DNA of 64,000 nucleotides from Bacteroidota bacterium (GTDB taxonomy: Bacteria > Bacteroidota > Bacteroidia > Chitinophagales > Chitinophagaceae). A model generated the notes under the pieces. It was not told the DNA's origin. It saw nothing but the letters and a program-made list of their open reading frames with translations, and ran no database searches. The position numbers were made by a program, and so were the translations under genes. Where the stretch lies: assembly GCA_018267875.1 (NCBI GenBank), contig JAFDXP010000020.1, positions 1 to 64,000 of the forward strand. The letters run 5' to 3'. Shown here piece by piece: positions 26,677 through 35,110 of this stretch (positions are counted from its first letter, which is position 1; the number at the start of each line of letters is the position of its first letter).

Positions 26677-27168
26677 ATGCCTGTATGTTTAACATTAGCA
26701 AGTTTAATTATTGACAAAAACGCCATTGATAAGAAATACAAAGGCGGTGTTCATCAATTTCGACATGACTATTTTAACCAACAAGGAGAGGCAAGCCAAG
26801 AAGATGATGAAATTTTTTTGATTGCCAGAATGAATTGGGATGAATATGATTGAGACAATTTTATTAAAATGGGATTTGAGTATGACCAAGTAGCAGAATT
26901 TTCAAACGACTATGTGATACATCAACGAAATTACGGATATTTATGGCAAGTAGATTGGATTGAGGATAATGAGTTTTACGCATAGCATATTAATGCAAAA
27001 GACGAGTTGAAAAGTAAAGCAAATAAATTTGGAGATATTACAATGGATGATCTTGAAAAAATACATAAAAATGGTCAAGAACCCTTTATTCCGCTGACAC
27101 AGAAGAATAGTAATACTCATCCAATTGTACTTTCACTTAAATTATCTAACACCTTATACAATGACTAA
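26677..27168 (+). pseudogene. Pseudogene, one frame of 163 codons with two in-frame stops
   Basis: From ATG 26677 a single frame gives a protein-like sequence to TAA at 27166-27168, interrupted by TGA (26851-26853) and TAG (26983-26985), with no frameshift. Before the first stop it reads MPVCLTLASLIIDKNAIDKK and so on to NWDEYD; between the stops, DNFIKMGFEYDQVAEFSNDY through DNEFYA; after, HINAKDELKSKANKFGDIT. Composition and charged/hydrophobic pattern are those of a real globular protein. A Trp would fit at both stop sites, and both stops arise from TGG by one G-to-A change. Family not identified. Confidence 0.6.
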
Positions 27169-27277
27169 CAAAATAACGAAAGATGACACATCCTTGATTA
27201 ATATTTTCCTGAGCCAAAAAGGTATTGCAAGTGGAATGAATGTAAGGTATTTAATAAATGAACCAATGCCTATGTAA
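27161..27277 (+). pseudogene. Short frame of unknown status (38 codons)
   Basis: ATG at 27161 overlaps the end of the preceding broken frame (ATGACTAA) and opens 38 codons, MTNKITKDDTSLINIFLSQK and so on, ending in TAA at 27275-27277. Too short and without neighbours to judge; it may be the first piece of another decayed gene of the islet. Confidence 0.25.
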
Positions 27278-27296
27278 AAATCCAAAGAGATTTTCA

Positions 27297-27416
27297 ATGA
27301 ATGACTTACCCGTCAACCGTTGAAAGGGTTATCAATTTGGTGAAATTCCGGAAATGGCTAATGAATGATTACGAAAGGAATTTTCACATAAAAAATCAAA
27401 GCTTGATTTTTTATTC
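27297..27416 (+). pseudogene. Gene remnant with two TGA interruptions
   Basis: From 27297 the frame reads MNDLPVNR, TGA (27321-27323), KGYQFGEIPEMANE, TGA (27366-27368), LRKEFSHKKSKLDFL. The peptide is protein-like and Trp would fit both stop sites, as in the broken frame upstream. Where the frame ends is unclear, since it runs on toward the efflux genes on the other strand. Family unknown. Confidence 0.35.
27390..27412. terminator. Hairpin with A/T arms
   Basis: AAAAAATCAA (27390-27399) pairs with TTGATTTTTT (27403-27412) around a three-base loop. The A and T runs would give a U tract in either direction, but the stem is weak. It lies 120 bp beyond the stop of the TolC-family gene on the minus strand and could end that operon. 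Confidence 0.35.
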
Positions 27417-27532
27417 GTAAATAGATGTCTAATATTTATTGGGCATCTACTTTTTTCTCCTCTTCCTTGAAAGAATTATTTGAAATTTTGCTAGTAATTT
27501 ATTTCATTTCAAAGCGGAAAATAGGGCTATAT

Positions 27533-28834
27533 TTATTTGCCTAATTTGCTTTCTAATTCTAACACTTTTGTTTCGTTAATTTTAAGGTTGTATGCGGCAG
27601 TGAACAAACGGTTCAATGCTTGCACATAGCTGTTTTCAGCTTCTCTGGTTTCAATGCTGGTGGCAATACCAGCACGGAAACGAGCTTCTTGAATCATGAG
27701 ATTTTCCTTGGCAAAATGAATGTTTTCTTGCTCTAATTGATAGGCTGAAACGGCTAACTGATAGGCTTTCCAGATAATTCGATATTGGCGAGAAATATCA
27801 GTCCGTTGACGATCTAACAAAAGTTCTTGTCGCTTGGCTTCTAATCCGGCAACTTTCATTTGAGTTCGTAGTGTTCCGCCTTGATAAATAGGAAGATTGA
27901 GGTTTAGCCCGCTGCTGGGTCCGAAACTTCGGTTGAATAAAGCAAAGCCAGCTTGGCTTTGTGAATGACTAAAATTATAGCCTACATTAACGCCAAGCGA
28001 AGGAAGTAGATTGGTATGTGAAATGCGTTCGCTTAGGTGTGCTAACTCAAGATTTCGTTTGGCTATATTAATAGACAAATTGGAATTTGCTAATCTTGAT
28101 GGGTCAGACGGAGTAAGATTGGGATTGAGGTTTAAAGAGTCATCAACTTGATAGGTGTTAAAAGGATCAGCACCCATAAGGAAGTTTAAATCACCAAAGG
28201 CAGCATTTAAGTTGTTCATTAAGGCTAAAGAGTCTGATTGTCTGGCGTTGTAATCCACTCGTGCTTGCAAATAATCTACTTTGGCAGAAAGTCCGGTTTC
28301 ATATTGCATTTGCGTTAGTGACATTCTTGTTTTTGCTAATGACAATGCGGTATCAGTAGCTGCTCGTTGTTGTTGTTGCCAAACAGCATTTGAGTATGCT
28401 TGAATTGTTTGTGAAATGGTTGCCTGCATTTGTTGCTGGAGCTGTATTTGGGCTAATTGGTCCAAAGCTTTCAGTTGGCTACGAATAATCCAAGCACGAC
28501 CAGCTGCAAACAGGGTATAATTGGCCAAAATGCCTGCATTATAGCTTAATGTTTGTGCGCCGGACACATCTTGCACACGTCCGTCTGCAAATTCCATGTG
28601 TGTGTTTGCAGAACTTAGGTTTATTCCGCCACTGCCATTTATAGAGGGTAACAGTCCTGCATTTCCTATCGTATTTCGAGTGCCGGCTTCTTGTGCTAAC
28701 ACTGCTATAATTTTTATGTCATAATTATGTTCCAAAGATCGAGAAACGGCATCTGGAAGGGTGAGTCGTTCAGATTGAGCCTTTGCCAAAAGCACACCCA
28801 TCAATAAGAAGGTAATTAAAAGTGCAATTCTCAT
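27533..28834 (-). CDS. TolC-family outer-membrane efflux protein
   Basis: A 433-residue protein with signal peptide (1-19, ending LLAKAQ) and two repeats of the outer-membrane efflux protein fold: long helices rich in Ala, Gln and Leu (LDQLAQIQLQQQMQATISQ; TRMSLTQMQYETGLSAKVDY; IQEARFRAGIATSIETREAE) alternating with beta segments. It forms the trimeric exit duct of a tripartite pump. Its ATG directly follows the TAA of the RND transporter gene, so the two are co-expressed. Confidence 0.93.
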   Translation of the reverse strand: MRIALLITFLLMGVLLAKAQSERLTLPDAVSRSLEHNYDIKIIAVLAQEAGTRNTIGNAGLLPSINGSGGINLSSANTHMEFADGRVQDVSGAQTLSYNAGILANYTLFAAGRAWIIRSQLKALDQLAQIQLQQQMQATISQTIQAYSNAVWQQQQRAATDTALSLAKTRMSLTQMQYETGLSAKVDYLQARVDYNARQSDSLALMNNLNAAFGDLNFLMGADPFNTYQVDDSLNLNPNLTPSDPSRLANSNLSINIAKRNLELAHLSERISHTNLLPSLGVNVGYNFSHSQSQAGFALFNRSFGPSSGLNLNLPIYQGGTLRTQMKVAGLEAKRQELLLDRQRTDISRQYRIIWKAYQLAVSAYQLEQENIHFAKENLMIQEARFRAGIATSIETREAENSYVQALNRLFTAAYNLKINETKVLELESKLGK

Positions 28835-31800
28835 TTACTCAGCTAATTTTTCGATGGTGGAAATTTGTGTTGGTTTTTTTCTGGATAGCAAACTGTACAT
28901 GACAGGCACTATGAATAATGAGAGAATCAATGAAAATAAAACGCCTCCTACTATGACTATTCCTAACGGAATGCGGCTGGAAGAAGCAGCACCCAATGAC
29001 AAGGCTAAAGGTAAAGCACCAAATGCCATAGCAAGGCTGGTCATCAGAATTGGGCGAAGTCGCATTGAGGCGGCATAAATAGCAGATTGCACCGCTGAAG
29101 TTCCTTTGCTACGAATGTGATTAGAATACTCCACAATCAAAATTCCATTTTTGGTTACTAAGCCGATAAGCATAATCATTCCAATTTCTGAAAAAATGTT
29201 AAGCGTTTGCCCAAAAAGTGATAGCGAGAGCACAGCACCGGCAATAGCTAATGGCACGGTGAGCATAATGATAAAAGGATCAATAAAACTTTCAAACTGT
29301 GCTGCCAGAATAAGATAAATTAAGACTAAGGCAAGTACAAATGCAAATAGGGTATTCGATGAACTTTCTTGATAATCTTTTGATGAGCCGGCTAAAGAGG
29401 TGGAGAATGTTTCATCGGCAATTTTTTGTTTCTGTAATTGTGCATAAATATCATTCATAGCCTTTATGCCATCGCCAATTGTTTTTCCAGGAGCCAAGTT
29501 TGCTGAAATGGTTGCCGATTTATAACGGTTGTAATGGTATATCTGCGAAGGGCTGGTGGTTTCTCTGGTGATGATTACATTGTCTAAAGAAATAAACTGC
29601 CCAATATTGTTTCGCACATAATATTTGGTTAAGTCTTCTGGGCGATCACGATCAGCACGAGCGACTTGTCCCATTACTTGATATTGTTTACCACTTTTAG
29701 TAAAATAACCAAATCGGTGATTGCTTAATGCTAATTGTAATGCTTCAGCAACATCAGCAACATTGATTCCCATGGCAGATGCTTTAGCCCTATCAATAGT
29801 TATCGTTAACTCTGGTTTGTTGAACTTCAAATCAACATCTACACCTTGAAAAGTGTGGTTTTGGTTGGCCAAATCTAAGAATTGGGGTAAAACTTTTGAA
29901 AGCTTTTCAAAGTCAATATTTTGCAAAACAAAAGCAACTGGAAAGGCACTCCCACCCCGTTGAACAGCAATTGTTTGTTCTTGAATGGCAAAGGCACGAC
30001 CGAAGTTGAATTTCATCATATTTCGGTTTACAGACTGTACGATTTCATTTTGGGTTCTTGTTCGTTTGTCAGGGTCTGATAAACGAGTCATTATAAAGCC
30101 GGTATTTACAGCACCACTACCTGTAAAGCCGGGAGCCGTCACTGAAAGAAGGATTCTACGTTCAGGAACTGAATCAACTATAACACCAATTAATTGATCC
30201 ATATATTTGTCCATGGCATCAAAAGAGGTGCCTTCAGGAGCGGTTGCTTGAATACGAAAGCGACTACGATCTTCAAGGGGGGCAAGTTCGCTTTGTAAAT
30301 TTTTCCCTAAAATAAAGATGATGGCAATAGATGAAACCATGCCAACAATAGCCACCCATTTATGACGCATAATCCAAACTAAGCCTTTCTTATAGCTTTG
30401 CTCCAGCCATTGAAAAAAGGGTTCTGTTTTTTTGTAGAAGGTAGAGGGTTTGTGGTTGCTTCTTGTCAAATAGACATTCAGAACCGGAGTAAGTGTTAGA
30501 GATACAAACGCTGATACAAGTACCGCTCCGGCTACTACAATACCAAACTCTCGAAACAGTCGCCCGGTAAAGCCCTGAAGAAAAACGATAGGAAGAAATA
30601 CAACAGCAAGTGTAATAGAGGTGGATATAACTGCAAAATATATCTCCTCACTTCCTTCTTTTGCAGCACGGTGTTTGTCCATGCCAGCCTCTATTTTTTT
30701 ATAAATATTTTCGGTAACTACGATTCCATCATCTACCACCAAACCTGTAGCCAACACAATGGCTAACAAGGTTAGTATATTGATGGTAAAGCCTGCCATA
30801 TACATGATAAAGAATGCTGCAATCAAGCTAACCGGAATGTCTATCAATGGTCGAAATGCTATCAGCCAATCGCGGAAAAAGAGATAGATAATGATGATCA
30901 CCAACACAAATGAAATAAGCAAGGTCTCTTCTACTTCTGAAATTGAATTTTTGATAGTAACCGTGTTGTCCATGGCGATATCAACATGGAAATCGGCAGG
31001 AATATCTTTTTTTAGTGCATCATATCGTTTGTAAAATTCTTTAGCAATAGCTACATAGTTGGAGCCCGGTTGCGGCACAACAGCTAATGCAATCATAGGA
31101 ACACCGCTTTCTTTTAAAACAGTTTCTTCATTTTCAGGTCCCAATAATGCTTGCCCCAAATCGCGTAAATGAATGTCAGTTCCATTTACATTTTTGATGA
31201 TTAAGTTATTGAAATCCTCTTCTGTTTGTAGCCTTCCAAACGTTCGAACGGCAAGCTCTGTATTGTAGCCATAAATTTTCCCGGAGGGAAGTTCAACATT
31301 TTGCTGATTTAAGGCGTTAGAAATATCCGTAAATGATATGCCATACCCCGACATTTTCATAGGGTCAAGCCATAGGCGCATGGCATAACGTTTCTGCCCC
31401 CAAATTTGAATGCTACTTACGCCCGGAATAGTTTGTAATCTTTCTACTAAAACATTTTCTGCATATTCAGTAAGCTGCATCGGGTTTTTAGTGTCACTCT
31501 GCACCGTCATAGAAAGGATAGGCACAGCACTGGCATCCGCTTTAGAAACTACAGGTGGTGCATCTATGTCTTGAGGTAAACTCTTGATAGCCTGGGATAC
31601 TTTATCCCGCACATCATTAGCGGCGGCTTCCAGATTGCTGCTTAGGTCAAATTCAACGGTTATGTTGCTGGTTCCTTGTGCACTGGTTGATGAAATATTT
31701 TTGATGCCCGCAATACCATTTATGGATTTCTCAAGCGGTTCAGTAATTTGAGATTCTATGATATCGGGATTTGCGCCGGCATAGGATGTTTGAACGTTTA

Positions 31801-31933
31801 TGATGGGCGGGTCAATAGAAGGGTAGTCCCGAATACCCAGAAAACTATATCCAATTACGCCAAATATCACAATGATGATGTTCATTACGATAGCCAATAC
31901 CGGACGGCGTAATGAAAGCGATGGTAAACTCAT
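28835..31933 (-). CDS. RND-family efflux transporter (HAE1 type)
   Basis: A 1032-residue inner-membrane proton-driven pump of the AcrB/MexB group. The N-terminal helix and motif RRPVLAIVMNIIIVIFGVIGY are followed by the porter region (GIRDYPSIDPPIINVQT, ANDVRDKVSQAIKSLP), helices 2-6, including the proton-relay helix 4 with two adjacent Asp in ATGLVVDDGIVVTENI, a second periplasmic loop (about 560-860) and helices 7-12 (GLVTKNGILIVEYSNH). Features are of drug or lipophile exporters, not heavy-metal pumps. No periplasmic adaptor gene lies upstream, where one is usually found. Confidence 0.94.
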   Translation of the reverse strand: MSLPSLSLRRPVLAIVMNIIIVIFGVIGYSFLGIRDYPSIDPPIINVQTSYAGANPDIIESQITEPLEKSINGIAGIKNISSTSAQGTSNITVEFDLSSNLEAAANDVRDKVSQAIKSLPQDIDAPPVVSKADASAVPILSMTVQSDTKNPMQLTEYAENVLVERLQTIPGVSSIQIWGQKRYAMRLWLDPMKMSGYGISFTDISNALNQQNVELPSGKIYGYNTELAVRTFGRLQTEEDFNNLIIKNVNGTDIHLRDLGQALLGPENEETVLKESGVPMIALAVVPQPGSNYVAIAKEFYKRYDALKKDIPADFHVDIAMDNTVTIKNSISEVEETLLISFVLVIIIIYLFFRDWLIAFRPLIDIPVSLIAAFFIMYMAGFTINILTLLAIVLATGLVVDDGIVVTENIYKKIEAGMDKHRAAKEGSEEIYFAVISTSITLAVVFLPIVFLQGFTGRLFREFGIVVAGAVLVSAFVSLTLTPVLNVYLTRSNHKPSTFYKKTEPFFQWLEQSYKKGLVWIMRHKWVAIVGMVSSIAIIFILGKNLQSELAPLEDRSRFRIQATAPEGTSFDAMDKYMDQLIGVIVDSVPERRILLSVTAPGFTGSGAVNTGFIMTRLSDPDKRTRTQNEIVQSVNRNMMKFNFGRAFAIQEQTIAVQRGGSAFPVAFVLQNIDFEKLSKVLPQFLDLANQNHTFQGVDVDLKFNKPELTITIDRAKASAMGINVADVAEALQLALSNHRFGYFTKSGKQYQVMGQVARADRDRPEDLTKYYVRNNIGQFISLDNVIITRETTSPSQIYHYNRYKSATISANLAPGKTIGDGIKAMNDIYAQLQKQKIADETFSTSLAGSSKDYQESSSNTLFAFVLALVLIYLILAAQFESFIDPFIIMLTVPLAIAGAVLSLSLFGQTLNIFSEIGMIMLIGLVTKNGILIVEYSNHIRSKGTSAVQSAIYAASMRLRPILMTSLAMAFGALPLALSLGAASSSRIPLGIVIVGGVLFSLILSLFIVPVMYSLLSRKKPTQISTIEKLAE

Positions 31934-31954
31934 TTAGTCGTTTTCAGTGGTGTG

Positions 31955-31962
31955 CAAAGATA
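31955..31962 (-). promoter_or_regulatory. -7 promoter element for the efflux operon
   Basis: Minus-strand TATCTTTG, a perfect TAnnTTTG, 21 bp before the RND start codon. No -33 TTTG is seen at the usual spacing; the inverted repeat at 31981-32012 covers that position. Confidence 0.5.
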
Positions 31963-31980
31963 GGGAGAAGTGTCAGTCTG

Positions 31981-32012
31981 CTACTATTGATTTGCTTATA
32001 CAGCAATAGTAG
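31981..32012. promoter_or_regulatory. Inverted repeat upstream of RND promoter (possible operator)
   Basis: CTACTATTG (31981-31989) and CAATAGTAG (32004-32012) are perfect inverted copies with a 14-base interval; the interior also has TTGCT and AGCAA facing each other. It overlaps where the -33 region of the efflux promoter should be, a usual place for a repressor site. No regulator gene is adjacent. It could also help terminate the short gap region, but it lacks a U tract on the minus strand. Confidence 0.4.
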
Positions 32013-32105
32013 AAAAATGATTAGTCGTAACTCCATGAATGTTCAAAAGAAGAACAATGAGAAAAATATTTCTAATGCTGAAAAAAGCGATTTTCAAGAT
32101 AGAAA

Positions 32106-33947
32106 TTAATACCCTCTTCGCTCTTTTCGTTCTACATAATTCATAAAAGCACGATTAGCAACTCTGTTCCCGCCGGGTGTTGGATAGTTTCCTGTAAAAT
32201 ACCAATCACCTTTGTTTTTAGGACAAGCATCATATAGTCCTTCTATGCTTTGATAGATGATGTCAACACCTGCATGAACGTCATCGGGGCGAAGCATGAT
32301 TGCAATTTTTTTGCTGATTTCTTCGGCAGTAAAAGGTTCGTAAATGGCTTTTACCAAGTTTATGTCAGATAAAGTATTGTCTGCTTCTGCTTGCAGACAT
32401 CGTTGATAGGTTTGCTCTATGATATCTTCTTTATGTCGGTCTTGTAAAAGGGCAATGGCAGCTTGAAAGGCAATAAAATCACCCATTCTGCTCATGTCAA
32501 TTCCATAGCAATCGGGATATCGAATTTGTGGTGCGGATGATACAATGATAATCTGCTTGGGTCCTAATCTGTCGAGCATTTTAATGATGCTTTGACGTAG
32601 GGTAGTGCCTCGCACAATACTATCATCAATTACAACCAATGTATCAACACCGGCATTTACAGTTCCGTAAGTAATATCATAAACGTGTTGCACCATTTCA
32701 TCTCTTGTTGCATCTTCCGTAATGAAGGTGCGCATTTTTACGTCTTTGATAGCAATCTTTTCTATTCGCACTCGTCTGTTCAACAATTCTTTCATCTCGT
32801 CTTCAGAAAGATTGCGAGTAGTGATTTTTTGGATTTTAGTGTTATTTAAATAGTCTTCTAATCCTTTGATAAGCCCGTAGAAAGCGGTTTCTGCTGTATT
32901 AGGGATAAAAGAAACGATGGTATGTTTCAAATTGTTGTCAATGGCATCAAGTACTTTGGGAGCAAGGTTTCTACCAAGTGTCATTCGCTCCCGATAAATC
33001 TCTGCATCGCTCCCACGTGAAAAATAAATGCGCTCAAAACTGCAGGATTTTTGTTCTCGTGCAGGTAAAATTTCCACATCGGAAAAAGTGCCGTTTGCCT
33101 TCACAATAAGGGCATGTCCGGGCGTAATTTCTTTTACTTCTTCAAATGGCACATGGAAAGCAGTCATAATAGCCGGACGCTCAGATGCGGCAACTACCAA
33201 TTCTTCATTTTGATAAAAATAGGCCGGGCGAATACCAGTGGGGTCACGAAGTATGAAACTATCTCCATTGCCAATTAATCCACCACATACATATCCACCT
33301 TCAAAATGGCTTGCAGCTTGTTTTAGAACGCCCTCAAGGTTTAAGTTTTCAGGAGAAGTTTCGTCAGCAAGACAGAGGTAATAATATACCATTTCTATCA
33401 TGGCCCCCAAATCACTTTCTCGGATTGAGGTAGTAGGGTGGGCATCCAATAGCGAAAACATATCGGCGGTATTGACCAAGTTGAAATTCCCCGCCATAGA
33501 TAAATTTCGAGTAGGGTTGATGTTGGTCTTAATAAAAGGATGACAAAACTCTACATTGTTTTTACCCTGAGTGCCGTAACGTAAATGTCCTAACATGACT
33601 TCGCCCATAAAGCGCATGTAGCCTTTCATTAAACCAGGATGCTTATGGAAATCAGGATACAATTTTTCCATCTCAGCCATTTCATTATTTAGGCTTTGAA
33701 AGATTTGGGCAATAGCTCCTGCTCCATTTTGTCTTTGTCGGAACATGAATTGGTTACCAGGAGTAACATCTAATTTTACTGTGGCAATTCCAGCTCCATC
33801 TTGCCCTCGATTGTGTTGCTTTTCCATAAGCAAATACAGCTTGTTCAGCCCAAAAAATGCTGTGCCGTATTTACGGTGGTAATAAGCTAAAGGTTTTAAA
33901 AGACGGATGTATGCAAGCCCGCACTCGTGGCGTATAACGTCAGACAT
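32106..33947 (-). CDS. Amidophosphoribosyltransferase, long Bacteroidota form
   Basis: A 613-residue enzyme with a class II glutamine amidotransferase domain and a phosphoribosyltransferase domain. The nucleophile is Cys9 (RHECGLAYIRL), preceded by eight residues; glutaminase motifs KQHNRGQDGAGIAT and LGHLRYGT follow. The C-terminal domain has the PRPP loop VVIDDSIVRGTT. It would transfer ammonia from glutamine to PRPP, the first step of purine synthesis. It is longer than classical PurF (about 470-510 residues), as known for a second form in Bacteroidota; whether it serves purine synthesis or another route is open. Hence no gene symbol. Confidence 0.88.
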   Translation of the reverse strand: MSDVIRHECGLAYIRLLKPLAYYHRKYGTAFFGLNKLYLLMEKQHNRGQDGAGIATVKLDVTPGNQFMFRQRQNGAGAIAQIFQSLNNEMAEMEKLYPDFHKHPGLMKGYMRFMGEVMLGHLRYGTQGKNNVEFCHPFIKTNINPTRNLSMAGNFNLVNTADMFSLLDAHPTTSIRESDLGAMIEMVYYYLCLADETSPENLNLEGVLKQAASHFEGGYVCGGLIGNGDSFILRDPTGIRPAYFYQNEELVVAASERPAIMTAFHVPFEEVKEITPGHALIVKANGTFSDVEILPAREQKSCSFERIYFSRGSDAEIYRERMTLGRNLAPKVLDAIDNNLKHTIVSFIPNTAETAFYGLIKGLEDYLNNTKIQKITTRNLSEDEMKELLNRRVRIEKIAIKDVKMRTFITEDATRDEMVQHVYDITYGTVNAGVDTLVVIDDSIVRGTTLRQSIIKMLDRLGPKQIIIVSSAPQIRYPDCYGIDMSRMGDFIAFQAAIALLQDRHKEDIIEQTYQRCLQAEADNTLSDINLVKAIYEPFTAEEISKKIAIMLRPDDVHAGVDIIYQSIEGLYDACPKNKGDWYFTGNYPTPGGNRVANRAFMNYVERKERRGY

Positions 33948-33954
33948 GAGGCTG

Positions 33955-33962
33955 CAAAGATA
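33955..33962 (-). promoter_or_regulatory. -7 promoter element for amidophosphoribosyltransferase gene
   Basis: Minus-strand TATCTTTG, perfect TAnnTTTG, ending 7 bases before the ATG; the mRNA leader would be a few bases at most. Confidence 0.5.
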
Positions 33963-34062
33963 GGTATGGTTTGAGAAATTGAAAGTTTCTCATCTTGATA
34001 GTATTGTCAAAATTTATTGGGATATAAATTCATGTTGTGATATCGCTAATCCTAAAATGAAT

Positions 34063-34096
34063 AAAGCGTTGACAAAACTTGTTTTGTCAACGCTTT
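34063..34096. terminator. Strong bidirectional terminator hairpin
   Basis: AAAGCGTTGACAAAAC (34063-34078) and GTTTTGTCAACGCTTT (34081-34096) are perfect 16-base inverted copies; the real loop is probably 6 or more bases. It lies just after the PorG-like gene on the minus strand. A partial third copy of the right arm (34116-34127) overlaps the stop codon of that gene. Confidence 0.65.
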
Positions 34097-34121
34097 AAAA
34101 CATATCAAAGGTTCTGTTTTG

Positions 34122-34913
34122 TCAACGTCTTAGCTGCATTTCTTCCCATACTTGATCATACATTTTTTTGGAATGAAAGCGAAGGCAAAATCCTAAAGAG
34201 TAGGTTGTATATCCATCATATTTGGCTGAGAAAACTGAATATTTATAACCATCTAAGTTGTCTGTAAAGGTGAAACGATAGCCTGCTTCTGCAAATACAG
34301 ATATATGTTTGCTTATGTCATATCGAACGCCAAGACCGGCAGGAATAACAAATACTACACGATCCGGCTTATTGGCTGAGTCTTGCTCAATGCGATCCGG
34401 CGCGTCTAAACGAAAATAGCTACGATCCATTTTCGACCAGTCTCTTTGAGCATTTACAAATGCTACACCTACGCCCAAGTTTGCATATACACTCCAACGT
34501 TGAGAATGGGGCGCATCTAAAATGTATGAAGCAAATTTGCGACGACCCAATAAATCTGCTTCGCCCACAATAGAAAACTCACTAAGGGGTGACCAAAATT
34601 TATAGGCACGTTTTTGTCGCCATTCTTCTTGGAAATCGGCATCATTTCCGCTCAGTTTTCCTTGATAGTAGTTAGCTCGAACGGCAAATGTCGGACTGAT
34701 ATAATACTTTACATATAGACCTCCACCAAAGTTCATGTCTTTAAAATTACCATAAGGCTTGTCTGATAAATCGCCCTGATAAAGAAAACCGCTACCATTT
34801 GCACCGATTTCAATTACGGGTGAAAGCTCCATTGATTTGTGTTGCCCAAAAGAAGCAATGTTGCCTGAAAGGAGTAAAGCAGCAACGGATAGGCATTTTG
34901 TGATCTTTTTCAT
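34122..34913 (-). CDS. PorG-like DUF6089 outer-membrane protein
   Basis: A 263-residue protein with signal peptide (1-23, ending ASFGQ) and an eight-stranded barrel pattern (ELSPVIEIGANGSGFLYQGD, GGGLYVKYYISPTFAVRANY, RWSVYANLGVGVAF, HISVFAEAGYRFTFTDNLDG). It matches the DUF6089/PorG group; PorG is an outer-membrane component needed for type IX secretion. The two T9SS cargo proteins in this window make a secretion role reasonable, but no T9SS core genes are adjacent, and such barrels occur in several copies per genome. ATG at 34913 is chosen because the signal peptide begins there. Confidence 0.75.
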   Translation of the reverse strand: MKKITKCLSVAALLLSGNIASFGQHKSMELSPVIEIGANGSGFLYQGDLSDKPYGNFKDMNFGGGLYVKYYISPTFAVRANYYQGKLSGNDADFQEEWRQKRAYKFWSPLSEFSIVGEADLLGRRKFASYILDAPHSQRWSVYANLGVGVAFVNAQRDWSKMDRSYFRLDAPDRIEQDSANKPDRVVFVIPAGLGVRYDISKHISVFAEAGYRFTFTDNLDGYKYSVFSAKYDGYTTYSLGFCLRFHSKKMYDQVWEEMQLRR

Positions 34914-35033
34914 CTCTCTGATTATTTTACACAAAGGAAGATGTATGCGGAAAGATGAACATTATAAAGTATGCTCAATAACAATTCTTTTACATAAAAA
35001 AGAACGTAAACTATTTCTTCACTATGCCATAAA

Positions 35034-35061
35034 AAAGCACTGGAACATGCTCCAGTGCTTT
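35034..35061 (-). terminator. Rho-independent terminator for RNase R gene
   Basis: On the minus strand AAAGCACTGGA, loop GCATGT, TCCAGTGCTTT, then a run of T (35031-35036 region). Perfect 11-bp stem and T tract 50 bp after the RNase R stop. Confidence 0.75.
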
Positions 35062-35110
35062 GTTTTAATGAAGTACATAAATTGAAATCAAGCTCTTTTA
35101 AGTATCTTGT

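Noticed and set aside
26704-26889. 61-codon minus-strand ORF
   Set aside because: It is the shadow of the broken plus-strand frame, which has a far more protein-like sequence.
26677-27416. Stop-codon recoding (TGA or TAG read as an amino acid) as the preferred explanation
   Set aside because: Both TGA and TAG interrupt the same frame, while nearby functional genes use TGA and TAG as normal stops; decay of an old element is simpler. Kept only as an alternative in the finding.
31912-32109. 65-codon plus-strand ORF between the RND gene and amidophosphoribosyltransferase
   Set aside because: Overlaps both genes and the promoter region of the RND gene and is Ser/Asn/Lys-rich without structure.
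34837-35085. 82-codon plus-strand ORF
   Set aside because: Covers the signal-peptide region of the PorG-like gene and the RNase R terminator; no protein-like pattern.
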